From NCBI GenBank assembly GCA_002245135.1, contig NGBS01001160.1, positions 124,001-188,000 on the forward strand: 64,000 nt of DNA. Direction: 5' to 3'. Below are positions 46,001-59,513 of the stretch, in pieces (the first letter of the stretch is position 1; each line of letters begins with the position of its first letter). A program made the position numbers and the translations under genes. This DNA comes from Proteromonas lacertae (Eukaryota > Sar > Bigyra > Opalinata > Proteromonadidae). The notes under the pieces are model-generated. The model did not search any database, was not told the DNA's origin, and saw nothing but the letters and a program-made list of their open reading frames with translations.

Positions 46001-48963
46001 CTTTTACGATCTTCCATCTTTGCAGAATTCAAAAACACTTCTTCCATTGTTGTCACAGACATTCCATAACTTTGAATTCCATATTCATCTTTATTATCAT
46101 CAATTTCATTCAATAACTGTGGGAATAGTTCTGCTGATCCAAATGGTAATCTAAATGAGATTTCTTTACCAACATCACTCAATATTTCAGCTTCAGGAAC
46201 CATTGTTGTTAATAGATTAGTAATCGCTTTATTCTCATTTGGATCTTTCTTTACTATTGTTAATGTATAACCTACACCATATTCTCTTTTTAAGAAATGA
46301 GGTCTTCCACAACATATTAATTTTCCTTCATTCATTATTCCAATTCTATCTCCTAATAAATCAGCTTCATCCATGAAATGAGTGGTTAATATAATGATTC
46401 TTCCTTCTTTATTACTTTGTAACATTGACCAAGTGCTTCTTCTAGAATAAGGATCCATACCACTAGTTGGCTCATCTAAAAATACAATTTTTGAATCTCC
46501 AATTAACGCAATACCTACACTCAATTTTCTCTTTTGTCCTCCACTTAGTTTACTAGAAGGATAATCTATTTTTTCTCTCAAACCAATTTCACCAATAATT
46601 TTATCAGCTGCAGCAGGTATATCTTCTTTCTTCATTCCTTTTAATCCAGCAAATAAGAATAAATGCTCTTTTACTGTTAATTCATCAAATAATACATCAT
46701 GTTGAGGACATACTCCCATTATTTTACGTAAATCATTCATTTGAGTGTTTATATCATATCCATACATAGTTGCAGTACCACTTGTACCAGGTATTAATCC
46801 ACTTAGAATGGATAAAGTTGTAGTTTTACCAGCACCATTATGACCTAATAAAACAAAGATTTGATCTTCGTACATGTCCATATTTAAATGATTAACGGCT
46901 ACTTTTATACCATCGGGTGTATTAAATGTTTTGTAGAAATCTTTGACTGTTATACATTTACCTTGTGAAGCTAATTCTTTATACTTTGGTTCGACTTCTT
47001 CAAAATGTAATTTTTCTTCCTCTGTTTTTCCTTCTTCGATTTTCTCAACTTCGTGATCAATTCTTTCATCTCTTACTTTGTTACTTCTATTCTTCTATTT
47101 AAATAGCAATAATATATATAATACACTATCAGGAAACCAATATGACTTAGTAAATAAGAAATACCATTTATATGTAACACCATATTCTTTTGGGAAGACT
47201 TTATCCAAATACCAACCAATGAAATAATAAACAACACAATCAATAGCCATCATATAATAACCATCAGCCATTGAATAGAAATCATATTGTTTATCAAAGG
47301 TTGAGACGGTTAAACCAATACCATCAGCTTCTAATGAACAGAACGTTCTTAAACCTAAATCAAATGCAACTGGAAAGAAGAATGATAAACCAACTTTATT
47401 TTCTCTTGCCATTTCAGGATCTGAGGTAAAGATAGCAGGGAAATAGAATGCTAATGTGAAGACTACACCAAAGATACCAGCTGTTTTTGCTTTACTGAAT
47501 AAAGTGGATAACATATAAGTAAATGTTGTTACATTAATTCCATAAAACAAAAATTGACAGAAGAAGAAAAATGCATTAGAATGTTCCATCATTAAACCAC
47601 TATAAATGGATTATAATATAATAACATAAAAATATATACACAATTAATACAATAAAAGAAGCCATAATTAAGAATTCAATAAAATATGTAATTAACCAAG
47701 CCCACAATAAAGACATTTCATTTAAACCCATCATAAACATACCTTCTCTAATTTTCCTCTCTTTTTCACTGACAATTCCTCTAATTAACCAAGATGCAGG
47801 GTAAATATATGCTAATACGAATAATGTACCAAAGGCGAAGGATAAATGATCAAAGAATCGATTCTTTTGATATGCAAATTGAGGAAATGCTGAGATTCTT
47901 ACACTTTGTGGTTCATATTCATATTCGTGAAGTAAATTCTTTAATTCTTCAATGAATGAAGCGTTGTAGGGAGATTGAAGTAATTGCATTGCTGCCATTG
48001 TTACATTCATTTTCTAAATTAAATAATAATAATAAGATAAACATGATTAAAAAAAATGATGAAAAAAATATGATAATTATATATATATACCACTGATTGT
48101 TTCAGTAAATACGAATCTTTCAACATCTTCTGCAACATTGTAACAGCATCATATTTAATAGCTCCTGGTGTATTTAATATCACCTTATCAATTGCACTTT
48201 GAAGTGTAATAAATCCTTGAGTTTTAGTAAATGGAGCTCTTTCTTTCAAATCATCTCTTTCTTCTTGTGTAAATGCAAACGGTGAATAATCGAAGGATAT
48301 GAATTTATCAATATTATCAAAGGAAATTAATCTTGACCATTGACTTACTGCACCACTTTCAAACATGAAGTTTGGAGCACCAGATGAGAAGTTATAACGG
48401 ATCATATAATCATATTGTTGGTTGATTCTATCAAATTTGTTTAATGTTATTGCTAAAAAGGCTGTTTTACCATGTATATAATTATCACTTTTGACATAAC
48501 TATCAAATTCACCTTCATTAGTGAAGTTTATTGCTATTTCTGATAATTTGGGGATGTTCATATAATCTAAACTGCCATTGAATGAATTATAATAATCTTC
48601 AGGCATATTTAGATTTTCGAGATGGACACCAGGGTAAAAATTATCCACTTCTTTTATGAATTCTTCTCTTATATCATCTTCTCCAACGACAGCTATGTAT
48701 TGACCCATCCACTGAATATGAGCAAACATATCACCCAAAGGCATTAAATTACGAGCTGACATTATAAATCTATCATTTTTATATTATTCAATATACGTTT
48801 CTTGGTCTACAACTAAGGGATTCATAATGTAATAAACTGGAATTAAGATACATGCTAATAAAACTGGTATAAACTATTTAAACATTAATTAAAGTAAATA
48901 TACAATCTCGAAGAACAATCTGTAAGGATGACGAATTTTAAGCAACCAGGTCTTTTTGAGCAT
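43065..48963 (-). CDS. ABC transporter, subfamily A-like full transporter (one frame break)
   Basis: A full ABCA-type exporter of about 1,900 residues (TMD1-NBD1-TMD2-NBD2). The start is taken at ATG 48963 (MLKKTWLLKIRHPYRLFFEI), but the open frame with matching sequence (FTLWEPIECC) extends into an upstream exon to about 49120, so the true N-terminus is unresolved. Five or six short introns lie between 47.0 and 48.9 kb. After TM1 is a large ectodomain (48.1-48.8 kb), then a TM bundle. NBD1 has GHNGAGKTTT, LSGGQKRKLS and FLDEPTSGMD (46.4-46.85 kb). A second TM half follows (44.5-45.9 kb). NBD2 has GINGAGKTTT (about 44.24 kb), LSGGNKRKLS and FLDEPSTGMD (43.85-44.0 kb). Between the NBD2 Walker A and the Q-loop (YCPQFDALL) one surplus base in TTTT at 44202-44205 breaks the frame. 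It is probably a lipid exporter. Confidence 0.85.
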
Positions 48964-49259
48964 TAACCAAAGGTCTTTCCCAAAACTCTCACAACATTCT
49001 ATTGGCTAAATAAAAGAAATATACTTCCCATAGCGTAAAGAAGAAATTAGAGTTTTTGGAAACACGAGCCAAGTTTTTGTAACTTAAATTGTCTAATGTG
49101 TTTATTTTTGAATTTTTACTTTCAACCTTTTCATTTTATTAATATAACTTAAGTAATTATATTTAATTATATAGGTTTAACCCAATAAACAGTTCATTCA
49201 TATGAAATGAGAATAAGATATAATCATATGATAATTCAAATAATAATAAAGTGAACTCT

Positions 49260-52200
49260 TTAAGTAGCAAAGTTTAAGACTGCACCCATTGTTGAAGCAG
49301 CTACTGAGTTCAATAAGATCAAAGATGGTTGTTGAATGAATACATCAATAGCCATTGAAATTGAAGAAGAAATTATCCAACTATTAGCTTGATTTGGAGC
49401 AAATTTTACTCCATATAATAGATTGATATAAATCATTACAAGAATGTAAATAAACACTGTTGCATTAACACATACTGTTATTATACTTCTCATTCTTCTT
49501 TGTCTTAACCATTCTACATATTCTTTCTTTCTTCGAACTTTGTTCTTTAATACTGTTCTTCTTAATAATGTTACAATCTTTTGACCTGCTTTTTGAGTTA
49601 TCTCAGAGTTAAAATCACCTAAATTATTAGCAATAACTTTGTTGTAATTAACAAATACATAATTCAAATTGATAAAACATTTCACTAACATGAACAACAT
49701 TGAAACTACAAAGAATATACCCCAAAATGCACCATATTTCTTTAATGTATCAACCAATGGAATTTCACAACTACGAGCAACAAATCCACTTGCTAATAAA
49801 TCAGGATTTAAACAATCTTGAATGTTATAATCATCAATATCTTTAAATCCACAACAATTCAAATTATTCTCAACATAAATATCAAATTCTTTCATTGCCA
49901 CATTATTATACATTGCTTTCCACATATTATATCCCATTCCTGTTGAACCATTGCTAATTGAAGCACATAATACTAAGAAGATTACATCGACTATAAACAT
50001 GAATAAATCAACTACAAATAAGAATATGAATGGAACTCTTTCAGTTAAATTGGTTGCGATTAAACTGAAGACTGTTTCTAATATCAATACGATTAAACAA
50101 GCAGTTATTAATAAAGATGGAACTCCAAATGGCATTACTAATAATGACACTATATAGAATATAAAAGCAAATATCACATAGATTGAACTTGTTGATAATA
50201 AACCTATCTTTAATCTTCTCAATTCAGGTGATGTTATTCCACTGGTGAAATAACTCTTGAATCGATTCTTCAAAGATTTTAATCTCCACCATTTTCGTTT
50301 ATTACTTATTGTCTTTGATGTACAACCATTTGCATATTTGTATAACCAAGGAACTAAAACAGTGCAAGGTAACATACACAATGTTGAGATTATGGAAGTG
50401 GAGATTAATTGAGCAACATTCTCAGCATTCATTCCAAAGAATAAAGCATTGATTGCTGTTGAAGTTAATACTTGACAAGTTAAACATAAGATTCTTTGAC
50501 TTCTATTTATCACAATTATCTCATCAGCTTCTCTTAAGGCTGGAGCTAACCAACTATGATCAGACTTCATTCTTAAGGCGAAATTCTTTACTATTGTCAT
50601 CTTGTCATCTTTGATCTTTTTAACTTCATCTAATAAACCTACACTTAAGAATTTGTTAGCTTTCTCTTGAGTTACAATTGATAATTCTTCACTGTCTTTA
50701 TATTTCGTATAACACCATGATATTACACATATTAATAACACACTTCCTAAGATTATTGGAACTAATGCATTTTCCATACTGTAGTTTAATAATAGTTTTG
50801 CATCACTGATTGGATTTACAATATTCATTTTTGGCATTATATTATCAGTTTTGATTGAGAATGAACTTAAATGAGTTGCTCCACATGTCACAAATACTGA
50901 TCCATCTTCCATCTTTTCAATATAATAAACATACACACCATCAGTTATTAATTCACCTGTTTCTTCATTTACATAACTACATTGAACATCTTTCATACTT
51001 TCTGGTTTATTGATCTTTTGTCTAAAGAATATTGGCTCTTGTGCATTTTTAATTTCTTTCTTTCCATTGTCATCATGTAAATTGATTGTTATCATACCAG
51101 ATACTAACTTTTCATCAGTATTAGAAGTTGGAACTGTATTCCATTCCACTAATTCTACTGATTTACATCCATGACTATTTGTTAATGTTAAATCAGTACT
51201 TCCTATTGAAGTTTCTTTGGCTGTAACTGATGAATCACTTGCTGGTTCTACTCCAGATCTTGGGAATCGATTGTTGTTATTATTACTATCTAATGATTGA
51301 CAAGTGATTGATATTCCATCAGTGTTAACATTAAGAGATTCACCAGATGTATTATTATTGTATATTTCACCAATATTTTCGATTATCTTTACTATGTTTT
51401 TACCATTACCTTCTTCTAATATTCGACTTTTCTTATTTATTATCTTCTCTTTTCCTTCATTCTCTAATAATGTTGAAGTAGCTTCTACATATTGTTTCAA
51501 TGCATCTAATGGTAAATTCTTTGATTTTGATTTTCCTACTTTTGTAACAGATTCACTTATTAGATTTAATAAACTCTCTTTTGCATTATCTTCTAATATT
51601 GATTTGGATAATTTCTTTAAATTGGATGATAATGTCGAATGAATATCAGCTGAATTATGGATACTGTTTAATGATTGTTTGTATGAATTAATCAATACAG
51701 TATTAATCTTTTTTTCATCTTCTACTTCATCTGTTGTATATTCACATTTTTCACCTGTATAACCTTCTTGACATACACAATATGCAGAACATCCTGGTTC
51801 ATAAGCTTTACAATTAGTCTTTGTTCTTGTGCATGAACCTCTAGTTAGACCACTACACCCAGTAGTTTGCAAATTACCATCACTATCTATATATTGACCT
51901 GGACATGGTTTTAAAGGAGCTGGACAAGATACTACACAGTTTCGATATTCAATCTTTTCACCTTCACAATCTTTACCATTACCTGAAGGTAATGGTGAAG
52001 TACAGTTTCTAGTTCGATATTGTTTGCCTATAATATCACGACTGTTATAGATTTCACATTTTGCATCACATTCACTATAATCACTCCAATTATCCCATCC
52101 TCCATCTACATCTTCTACACATGTTCCTAAAACTTTTGTTTCTTTCTCTTTTATTATTTCACATTCTTTTCCTCCATATTTGGCTTGTGTTTTGATTTTA

Positions 52201-55200
52201 TGCCATTTCTCTCTTTCAGCTAATCCACATCCTTTATTATATGGTCCATAATCATATTCATCACTTAATTCACAATCTATAGGATTAGGAATTTCACAAT
52301 TATCACCACTAAAACCATTTACACATTTACATTTATTACTTGAACAACTTCCGCCATTGTAACATTCATCATTACCAGTACAATGTCTTTCTAAACTACT
52401 TGTTATTCCATCTATCACCACATATACTTGATCATGATTATTAGATTTTACTAAATTATCAATTGTTTGTTCTATTATTTGACTATTTGAAGGTTGTAAT
52501 GATTTTATTTCAACTTTAACATTCTTATTATGTCATGATCAGTTTCACCTACTCCATTATATTCATCCATCGCATAAACTATTATTGTCAATTTATATCC
52601 ATCTGATGCTAAACCAATTGGTAATATTCCCTCATATGACATTACTCACTGAATAATCATTTAAATAACTGATTTTATCACCTACTTTTGCTGCAAATCG
52701 ATATTTCATTGAAGTTAAACTAACCCAACCACTTGCTGAGATTGAGACTTTATCACCAAATTCTACTGTATCTTTATTGGCAATTATATATCCACCATAA
52801 GGAGGCATATAAACAGTAAACTCAAATTCACTCACAAATTCATAATCTTTATACATCACTTTAAACATTACTCGATGTTTTCCACTCAACAACTTTGAAC
52901 AATCAACTGTTATTTCTTTTCCATTAACACCACTCAATGATGGTTTGAAGATATTTAAAGATTTATCATTCGAATATACCCATTCAAATGATAAAGGAGA
53001 ATAATCACCAATCACATTTCCATACAATTCTAACATATAATCATGAGGATAGATATTTTCAGTTTTTGGATTTAATACAATTATTTCAACTGTCATTTCA
53101 ATATTCTCTTCTAATACATTCACACTTACCATAGTTGAACCACTTCGCTTTGTTGTTACACCTGTCATTCTACCTGTGAATTTATAAACATTCTTTACTT
53201 TTAATGTATCACCTGGAATGGTTACAATTGAACTAGAATCTAATGTCAAAGATGAATCATCAGCTTTTACACATTTCTCATGATTATTCATTTCACATTC
53301 CCATGTATAAATGAAATTCTTTTCATATTCATCAGGATCATAGGATGAAGATATATCTAATACTACTGGATTTGCTACTGGAACATTTCGATTTGAAGCA
53401 CCATTCAATACAACTATTAAATCTCGAGGAACTATATGGATTGTCACACTTTCACTTCCAGATAAACCATTTCCATCAGATACTTTCAATGTAAATTCAT
53501 AATTACCAATGTCTAATTCACCTGGTTCGATTGATATTGTTTTAACATCTCCAGTTAAGAAATTATCTATAGATACTACTTCACTGTTATCAGTATTCTT
53601 ACCACTCCATTGATAGATTAATCCATCTGTTATAGATTCACTACCACATGTCTTTAAAACACCTCTGCCTGTTATATCAATTGTTTGATCTTTCTTGTAA
53701 CTAAGATCATTAACACCATCTATAGGATACTTCGATATATCTCTGACTTGTATCTTTTGTAATTGTTACTACTTCTGTACCAGCAGTAGGATTCAAGAAT
53801 GAAGTAACTTCCAAAGTAATAGTAAATGTATCAGGGATATTTGCATCTCCATTTATTGTAAGATAACCATCATTAGCAGTATTAGCAACATCTATTTCGT
53901 TTTTAATCAAATCAGTACTAGACTTCCATACATATTTAAATGGTCTTCCATAACCACCTTCAGAAAATAAACCATCTAATTTCAAACTACCACATTCATT
54001 TATTACATCTCCACCATTGATTACTGCTTTTACAGATGGAGGATTTTGTGGGTAATCTACAGAGATTTCTCCAGTTGCATGATGAATATGTCCTTCAGAA
54101 CTAACGATTGGATTATTATTGGATAATGTCAACTTATCATTTGGTATTATTTTAGCTCCACTTCCTAATATTATAATTATTTGTTGTGTTCCAGATTTTC
54201 TTAATTGACAGTTATCACCTAAATTATTATTTGTGAATACTGTTGAACATGCTACTTGAGATGTAGTTACACCAAATATTTCTCTATCAAACCTTACTGT
54301 TATCTTATCACCATTATCACTGAATAAACATTTTGATAATAAGGGTGTTGGAGTTCTATCTTCTATTGTTTTAGTTTCTTCACTAAATGCATTAATACTA
54401 TTTTGAGATGATCTTATTACATCACCTTTGAATGATATTGAACTAGAACCAGCTGTAACTGCTTTACTGAATTTCATTTCTAATTCATTTTCATTCACGA
54501 CTGTACATTCACTTAAACCATATAAACTTACATCACTCTCTTTAATAATTGCATTACAATCAATTTTCTTTTCAGAATCCATTCCATCAATATAAATATT
54601 CTTATCAAATATTACTTCGATTAACTCTTCTGAATCATCTTTTAACTTTAATTTGTCAATTTTTGGAGCAGCTGATCTATCTAGTTCATGTTCATAAACT
54701 ACACTTGTAACACTAATTGTCTGTTTTGATAATTCGTTGGATGAATATAAGTCATCTTCACTATTCACTTCAAATGTTAATACTTCTGTGATATTTTCTC
54801 TACAAACAGCTGCATTACTAATATATATAGTTTTTAGGTTATTATCCTTATTCAATGTAAATGCATTTGGTTTAACAACTAAGTTCTTATTTTTAGGAGT
54901 GATTGAAATATGAACATCTTTTTGTGGAATTCTTCCAACCATAACAGAAACAGCATATAGTGAATTACCAGAACATGTAAGATCAATCTTCTGTAAACTT
55001 GATTTAATTTCTGCTTTTAAATCATTTTTTACAACTGCTTCTACAGGTTTAAATGTTATTGCATTATATTGACTATCTTCACTTGACACTGTTCCAGTTA
55101 TTGAAAATGTTGTTTCACCTTTATCATTATTATAATTGTAAGATGTTAAATAATCTCTTTTCACTGAAACAGTTACTTGATCTATATTAATGAAGTCAAT

Positions 55201-57456
55201 ATTACTTGGTTCACATATTAAACTACCACAACTAAGAAGTAGATTTACAGTTTTCATTGGAGTTGTATCTAATTTGATTCTCAAAGTACCAACTACATTA
55301 TCTTCACCTATCTGATATTTTCGTACATATTCTGCAGTAAAACCAGCTTTATTAACGTTTATAATAGTAACATCATCTAAATGTTCAACAGTTTCACCTA
55401 AATGATACCATACTGTCTTCAATGTAACTACATACTTATCACCTTCATCTATATCATTGGTTGGATATGTAAAATCAACATATAATCTTCCACCATGAAT
55501 ACCAACTGATTTTTCACCATATAATTTCTTTTCACCTAAAAACACATCATAATTCACTATCAAATGCTTTCCAGGTACATTATATTGACATCTTTTACCT
55601 TCAGTACATTCTATACCAGTGACTGGTAATGTAACTGATGGATCATTATTTTGAGCATAGAAACAGACTGGTCTAATTTGATAATCATTATATGTAACAT
55701 CAGTACTAGTTACATTGAATGTAACACAAGTTCTCCAATATGGTAATGCTTGATACAATACTTGAACATAAGCGCTATTTGACATACTGTTTGCATTCAC
55801 TAAGATGTATTTATTACATCCTCCACCAGTTAGAAAACTATCACATGTTACACCTATCTTTACATCAGCGGTTGGTACACTTAATAATATCACTGCAATT
55901 GTAGATTCTTTATTACCTTGATTATCAAAGGTTATTTCTTCAGGTAATGTTGATGATCTTCGGAGTATCTCTGCTGTTGGAATTCTATTATCAGCATTGT
56001 ATTTATATACAATTTCATTATTCTTCTCACTATCATAATCAGCAGGAATTTGAATACCATTATCAGTAAGAGATAAACCTTGTGTATAATAAATATACTC
56101 TTTACCATTCAAAGATCCAGTTTGATAATTTGGAACTTTACCATCAATATATGCTTGTTCACGATTTCTTCTATCAACACCATCTCCTCTATAATACATA
56201 CCCAGTAACTTTTCATCTAATTTTATTTCTCCCATAACTATTCCATAACCAGCATGATCTCTATCAACAAAAGCAAATGAATTTATAATATCTGTTATTT
56301 TACCTGTTGATCCAACAGCATAGAATGCTTTAGATATTGTAGGAAAGTATATCGATTCACCATATGCATATAAATAAACTTGACATGACTTTAGAGTTAA
56401 TGTCTCCATTTTATTAACAAATCCAAAGAAAGATGATTTTTCTGGTTCTACATAATCAATTATTTTATCTATTTTTAAATACACAAAACTGTAAGCAAAT
56501 TCTGAACCTGAGAATTCATTCACTAAACCAGCAAATGTGGATGATGTATACATTCCATCTCCACCTAATAAAAACTTATTTCTAACTGCAAAGAATGATC
56601 CTTCAATTGATGAACTACCTTTATAGAATAGACCACCTACATGCATGTTATCATTAACAGTAAACTCTAGTAAATCAACTGTCATATTTACAGCTGTACC
56701 TTTTGTTTGTTCACCAGATATACAACCAAAATAATATGTTTTACTATCACCAGGAGAATTTAACACTAACTTATCACCTACTACAGCTAAACCTTTGATA
56801 TCACCATCATCTATCTTACCAACAATTAAACTGTTCTTCATTCCAGCACCTTTTTCTGCAGTATAACTAACGGTTATTGGATTGGTTTCATCAGTAAAAG
56901 TAAATAAAACACTAGTCATTGATGTCTTGGCCTTAATTGAATTGGCAATTATACCATTATTACCTTGAGAACAAGCTACTGTGAAACTAAAATGAAATCT
57001 GAACTGAACATCATTTATAATACCACTATCAGCATCACCAAGCATACCACATACAGTAAACACTGGAGGATTTGTCTTATCAGTTCTTGTATCTTCTAAT
57101 TTAAAATCAAAGTAAACACTCTTCATTTCAAATCCTGGTTGTATATTACCAAACTTACCAAAACTTAAACTGGCTTTATTCGCATCATTCACTTGATAAG
57201 TAACACTAATCAAAGATTTTTCACCTAAACCAATGATTTTTTTGTTAGCATTAAAATCATAAATGATATCACTACCTGAAGCGATTGTAACAGCTTTAGG
57301 AACATTAACAGTAACATCAGCTAACTCTCTTAATTTTAAGTCTTTAGATAGATTGTCACTCTTATCTAAAGAGTTGGTTGTAGAACTAACACCATCACCT
57401 GCAACCAGGTAAAAACTAGTAATACAGAATAATAAAAAACAATAATTTCTTATCAT
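49260..57456 (-). CDS. Polycystin-1-like receptor: REJ-like region, EGF, TSP1, GAIN/GPS, multi-TM with tetraspanin-like module
   Basis: ATG 57456 (MIRNYCFLLFCITSFYLVAG signal peptide); stop TAA 49260; about 2,700 residues. The ectodomain begins with a roughly 1,000-residue beta-rich region (53.9-57.4 kb), then REJ-like segments (NRNVPVANPVVLDISSSYDPD, about 53.37 kb). Next are an EGF (CYNGGSCSSNKCKC, about 52.3 kb), a thrombospondin-1-type repeat (WDNWSDYSECDAKC, 51.9-52.1 kb) and a second EGF-like unit. A GPS-type motif (VTCGATHLSSFSI, about 50.86-50.9 kb) precedes TM1. The membrane part has polycystin-1-like HSWLAP...RSQRILCLTCQVL and a final WIISSSISMAIDVFIQQP segment. Between them is a four-helix unit with LNCCGF (49.84-49.87 kb). 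Frame breaks near 53756, 52645 and 52515-52550 interrupt the frame; domain order argues for one gene. Confidence 0.75.
49680..50230 (-). other. Tetraspanin-like four-TM module inside the polycystin-like gene
   Basis: Reading on the minus strand: TM (IYVIFAFIFYIVSLLVMPFG), TM (LLITACLIVLILETVFSLIA), TM (FIFLFVVDLFMFIVDVIFLV), then a loop of about 70 residues with ENNLNCCGFKDIDDYN, a further Cys (QDC) and ARSCEI, then TM4 (AFWGIFFVVSMLFMLVKCFI). The CCG motif, its spacing to the two later cysteines and the position of the large loop between TM3 and TM4 match the tetraspanin large extracellular loop. This is a motif-based call. Confidence 0.6.
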
Positions 57457-57816
57457 TTTTGATGATTAGTCTGACGTGTATAATTCTTATTTAGGGAAAG
57501 TATACAAAGATGAAATTCTGATGTGAACTTCGATTTTTCTAAAGTGTAACGGTTAAGACGTTTTTATTTCTTCGGAAGCATATATTTATACCTCAACTTT
57601 GATATTTGATATATGAATTTTTTTGAAATAGTTGATTCTCTGATAAAAGTGTATTTTATATTCTTTCGTCATAGTAGTTCATTTTATTCTCAGTCAATAA
57701 TTCTGATAATAACATAATAGTGGTGACTTTTTTATTGTTATTATTATTTTATACACATTTTTTCATTTAATTTTATCAAGCCAAAACTTGAATTTTTCAT
57801 TTTTAAATCTTGAAAT
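57457..57816. other. Divergent intergenic region
   Basis: About 360 bp between the 5' ends of the polycystin-like gene (-) and TBL1 (+). AT-rich with T-tracts and no coding potential seen. It probably holds both promoters. Confidence 0.45.
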
Positions 57817-59405
57817 ATGAGTTTAACATCTGATGAAGTTAATCTGTTAGTATTTAGATACTTAATAGAATCTGGTATATCTATAATTTCCACATTTATT
57901 CTAGGTTTTAATCATTCTGCATTTATTTTCTCAAATGAAAGTCTATTATCAAAATCAACAGTTGTAAATCAAGAAATTGCTCCTGGAGCACTAATTTCTT
58001 TTTTACAGAAAGGACTACAATATGTTGAAATAGAAACTCACATTCAAGAAGTATAATTAATTATTTAAGGTGTTAGGATGGATCTTTAATGGAATGTAAT
58101 GAATCTATATCAGTTTTGAAAGAACACTCATGTTCTTTAAGAGATATGAAACAACCAAGCAGTATATACACTTATTTATGGATTAAAAATAGTGGAAGTG
58201 GTAGAATCAAAATCAACAGCACCTTCTTATATGCTTCAAAAGGGAGATGTAGCTACACTAGAAGGATCTCAGCAAGAAATCACATCAGTTGCCTGGAATA
58301 TATCTAGTGATATTTTAGTATCATGGTATAACACTATTATGTTGTAATATTGAATAGTTCAAGAGATTGTACTTTGAGATTTTGGAATATTCCAGAAGGT
58401 TTTATATCTGAATCAAATGGAGTAGAAATTACTAATAACTCAATAAGAGTTGCACTAGAAGCTGATGACTATGTGAATACATTACAATGGAATGTATATA
58501 TAATATTATTTATAAATATATTATTGTTTATATTTTTGATTAGAATGATTGTTCATTATTAGTTACTGGTCATAATTTAGGAAGTTTAAGATATTGGGAT
58601 AGTAAAGGAAATAAAATATTTGAAATAAAAGAGCAGACAGATGCAGTAACAACAGTTAAATTTAGTGTATCAGGTTTATATACTGTTTCTGGAAGTGTAG
58701 ATCATTCTTTATTAGTATACGATGTTAAAGAGAGAAATACACTTAAAAAAATACAATATGAAAATAGTATATATATATCTATTTATTTATTTATTAGAAG
58801 TTATTGTTGATGTTGATTGGAAAGATGATAATACATTTTTAGCCTGTGACAATGAAGGTCATATATTATTATACAATATAGAAATATCTGAAGAGCCAAT
58901 CAAAATCTATAATGCTCATAAGGAGGATGTGAATGTAGTGAGATGGAATCCAGATAAAACATTATTTGCATCCTGTTCTGATGATCAAACAGTGAAAATA
59001 TGGAATGAAGAAAGTACTAATTCATTATATGAATTTCATCATGATAGTAATGTATATCAAATAGATTGGTGTAAAAATCCAAAGTATCATAATTATTTAG
59101 CTAGTGCTTCTTATGATAAGACTGTAATAGTATGGGATGTAGATAATGATGGTAAAATAATTCATAAATTTGATAAACATACTGGATTAGTATATTCAGT
59201 ATCATGGTCTCCATCTGGTGATTATTTAGCTAGTGGATCTATGGATAATGTAATTTATGCATGGTCAGTAAAAGATGGATCAATTATTGAAGGTTATGAT
59301 GCAAAGTATCCTATTTATGAAGTTGCTTGGAATAAAACTGGTAATAAAATTGCACTTTGTTGCTCATCTGGAATTGTTACAGTAATAAATGTCAATTCTC
59401 AATAA
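57817..59405 (+). CDS. TBL1/TBL1XR1-like LisH + WD40 corepressor subunit
   Basis: ATG 57817. Exon 1 reads [20 protein letters not shown], the LisH start typical of TBL1. A 31-nt intron (about 57877-57907) joins to FNHSAFIF, and the F-box-like segment [17 protein letters not shown] follows. Further short introns lie near 58053-58078, 58162-58192, 58323-58355, 58494-58541 and 58769-58797. WD40 repeats fill the rest (about 58230-59400), with [22 protein letters not shown] and [24 protein letters not shown]. The C-terminus NVNSQ ends at TAA 59403-59405. The product is about 460 residues, close to animal TBL1 (about 515-575). The family forms the NCoR/SMRT-HDAC3 (Set3C-like) corepressor core in the nucleus. 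Assignment is strong. Confidence 0.9.
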
Positions 59406-59513
59406 ATATATTTTTAATCTTTAGTTTATTTCTCTAATTATATTTAATTTATAAAAACAACATTTACAAATATCTAAAATAAAAATAATATAAACAAATG
59501 GAAATTGTATTAT

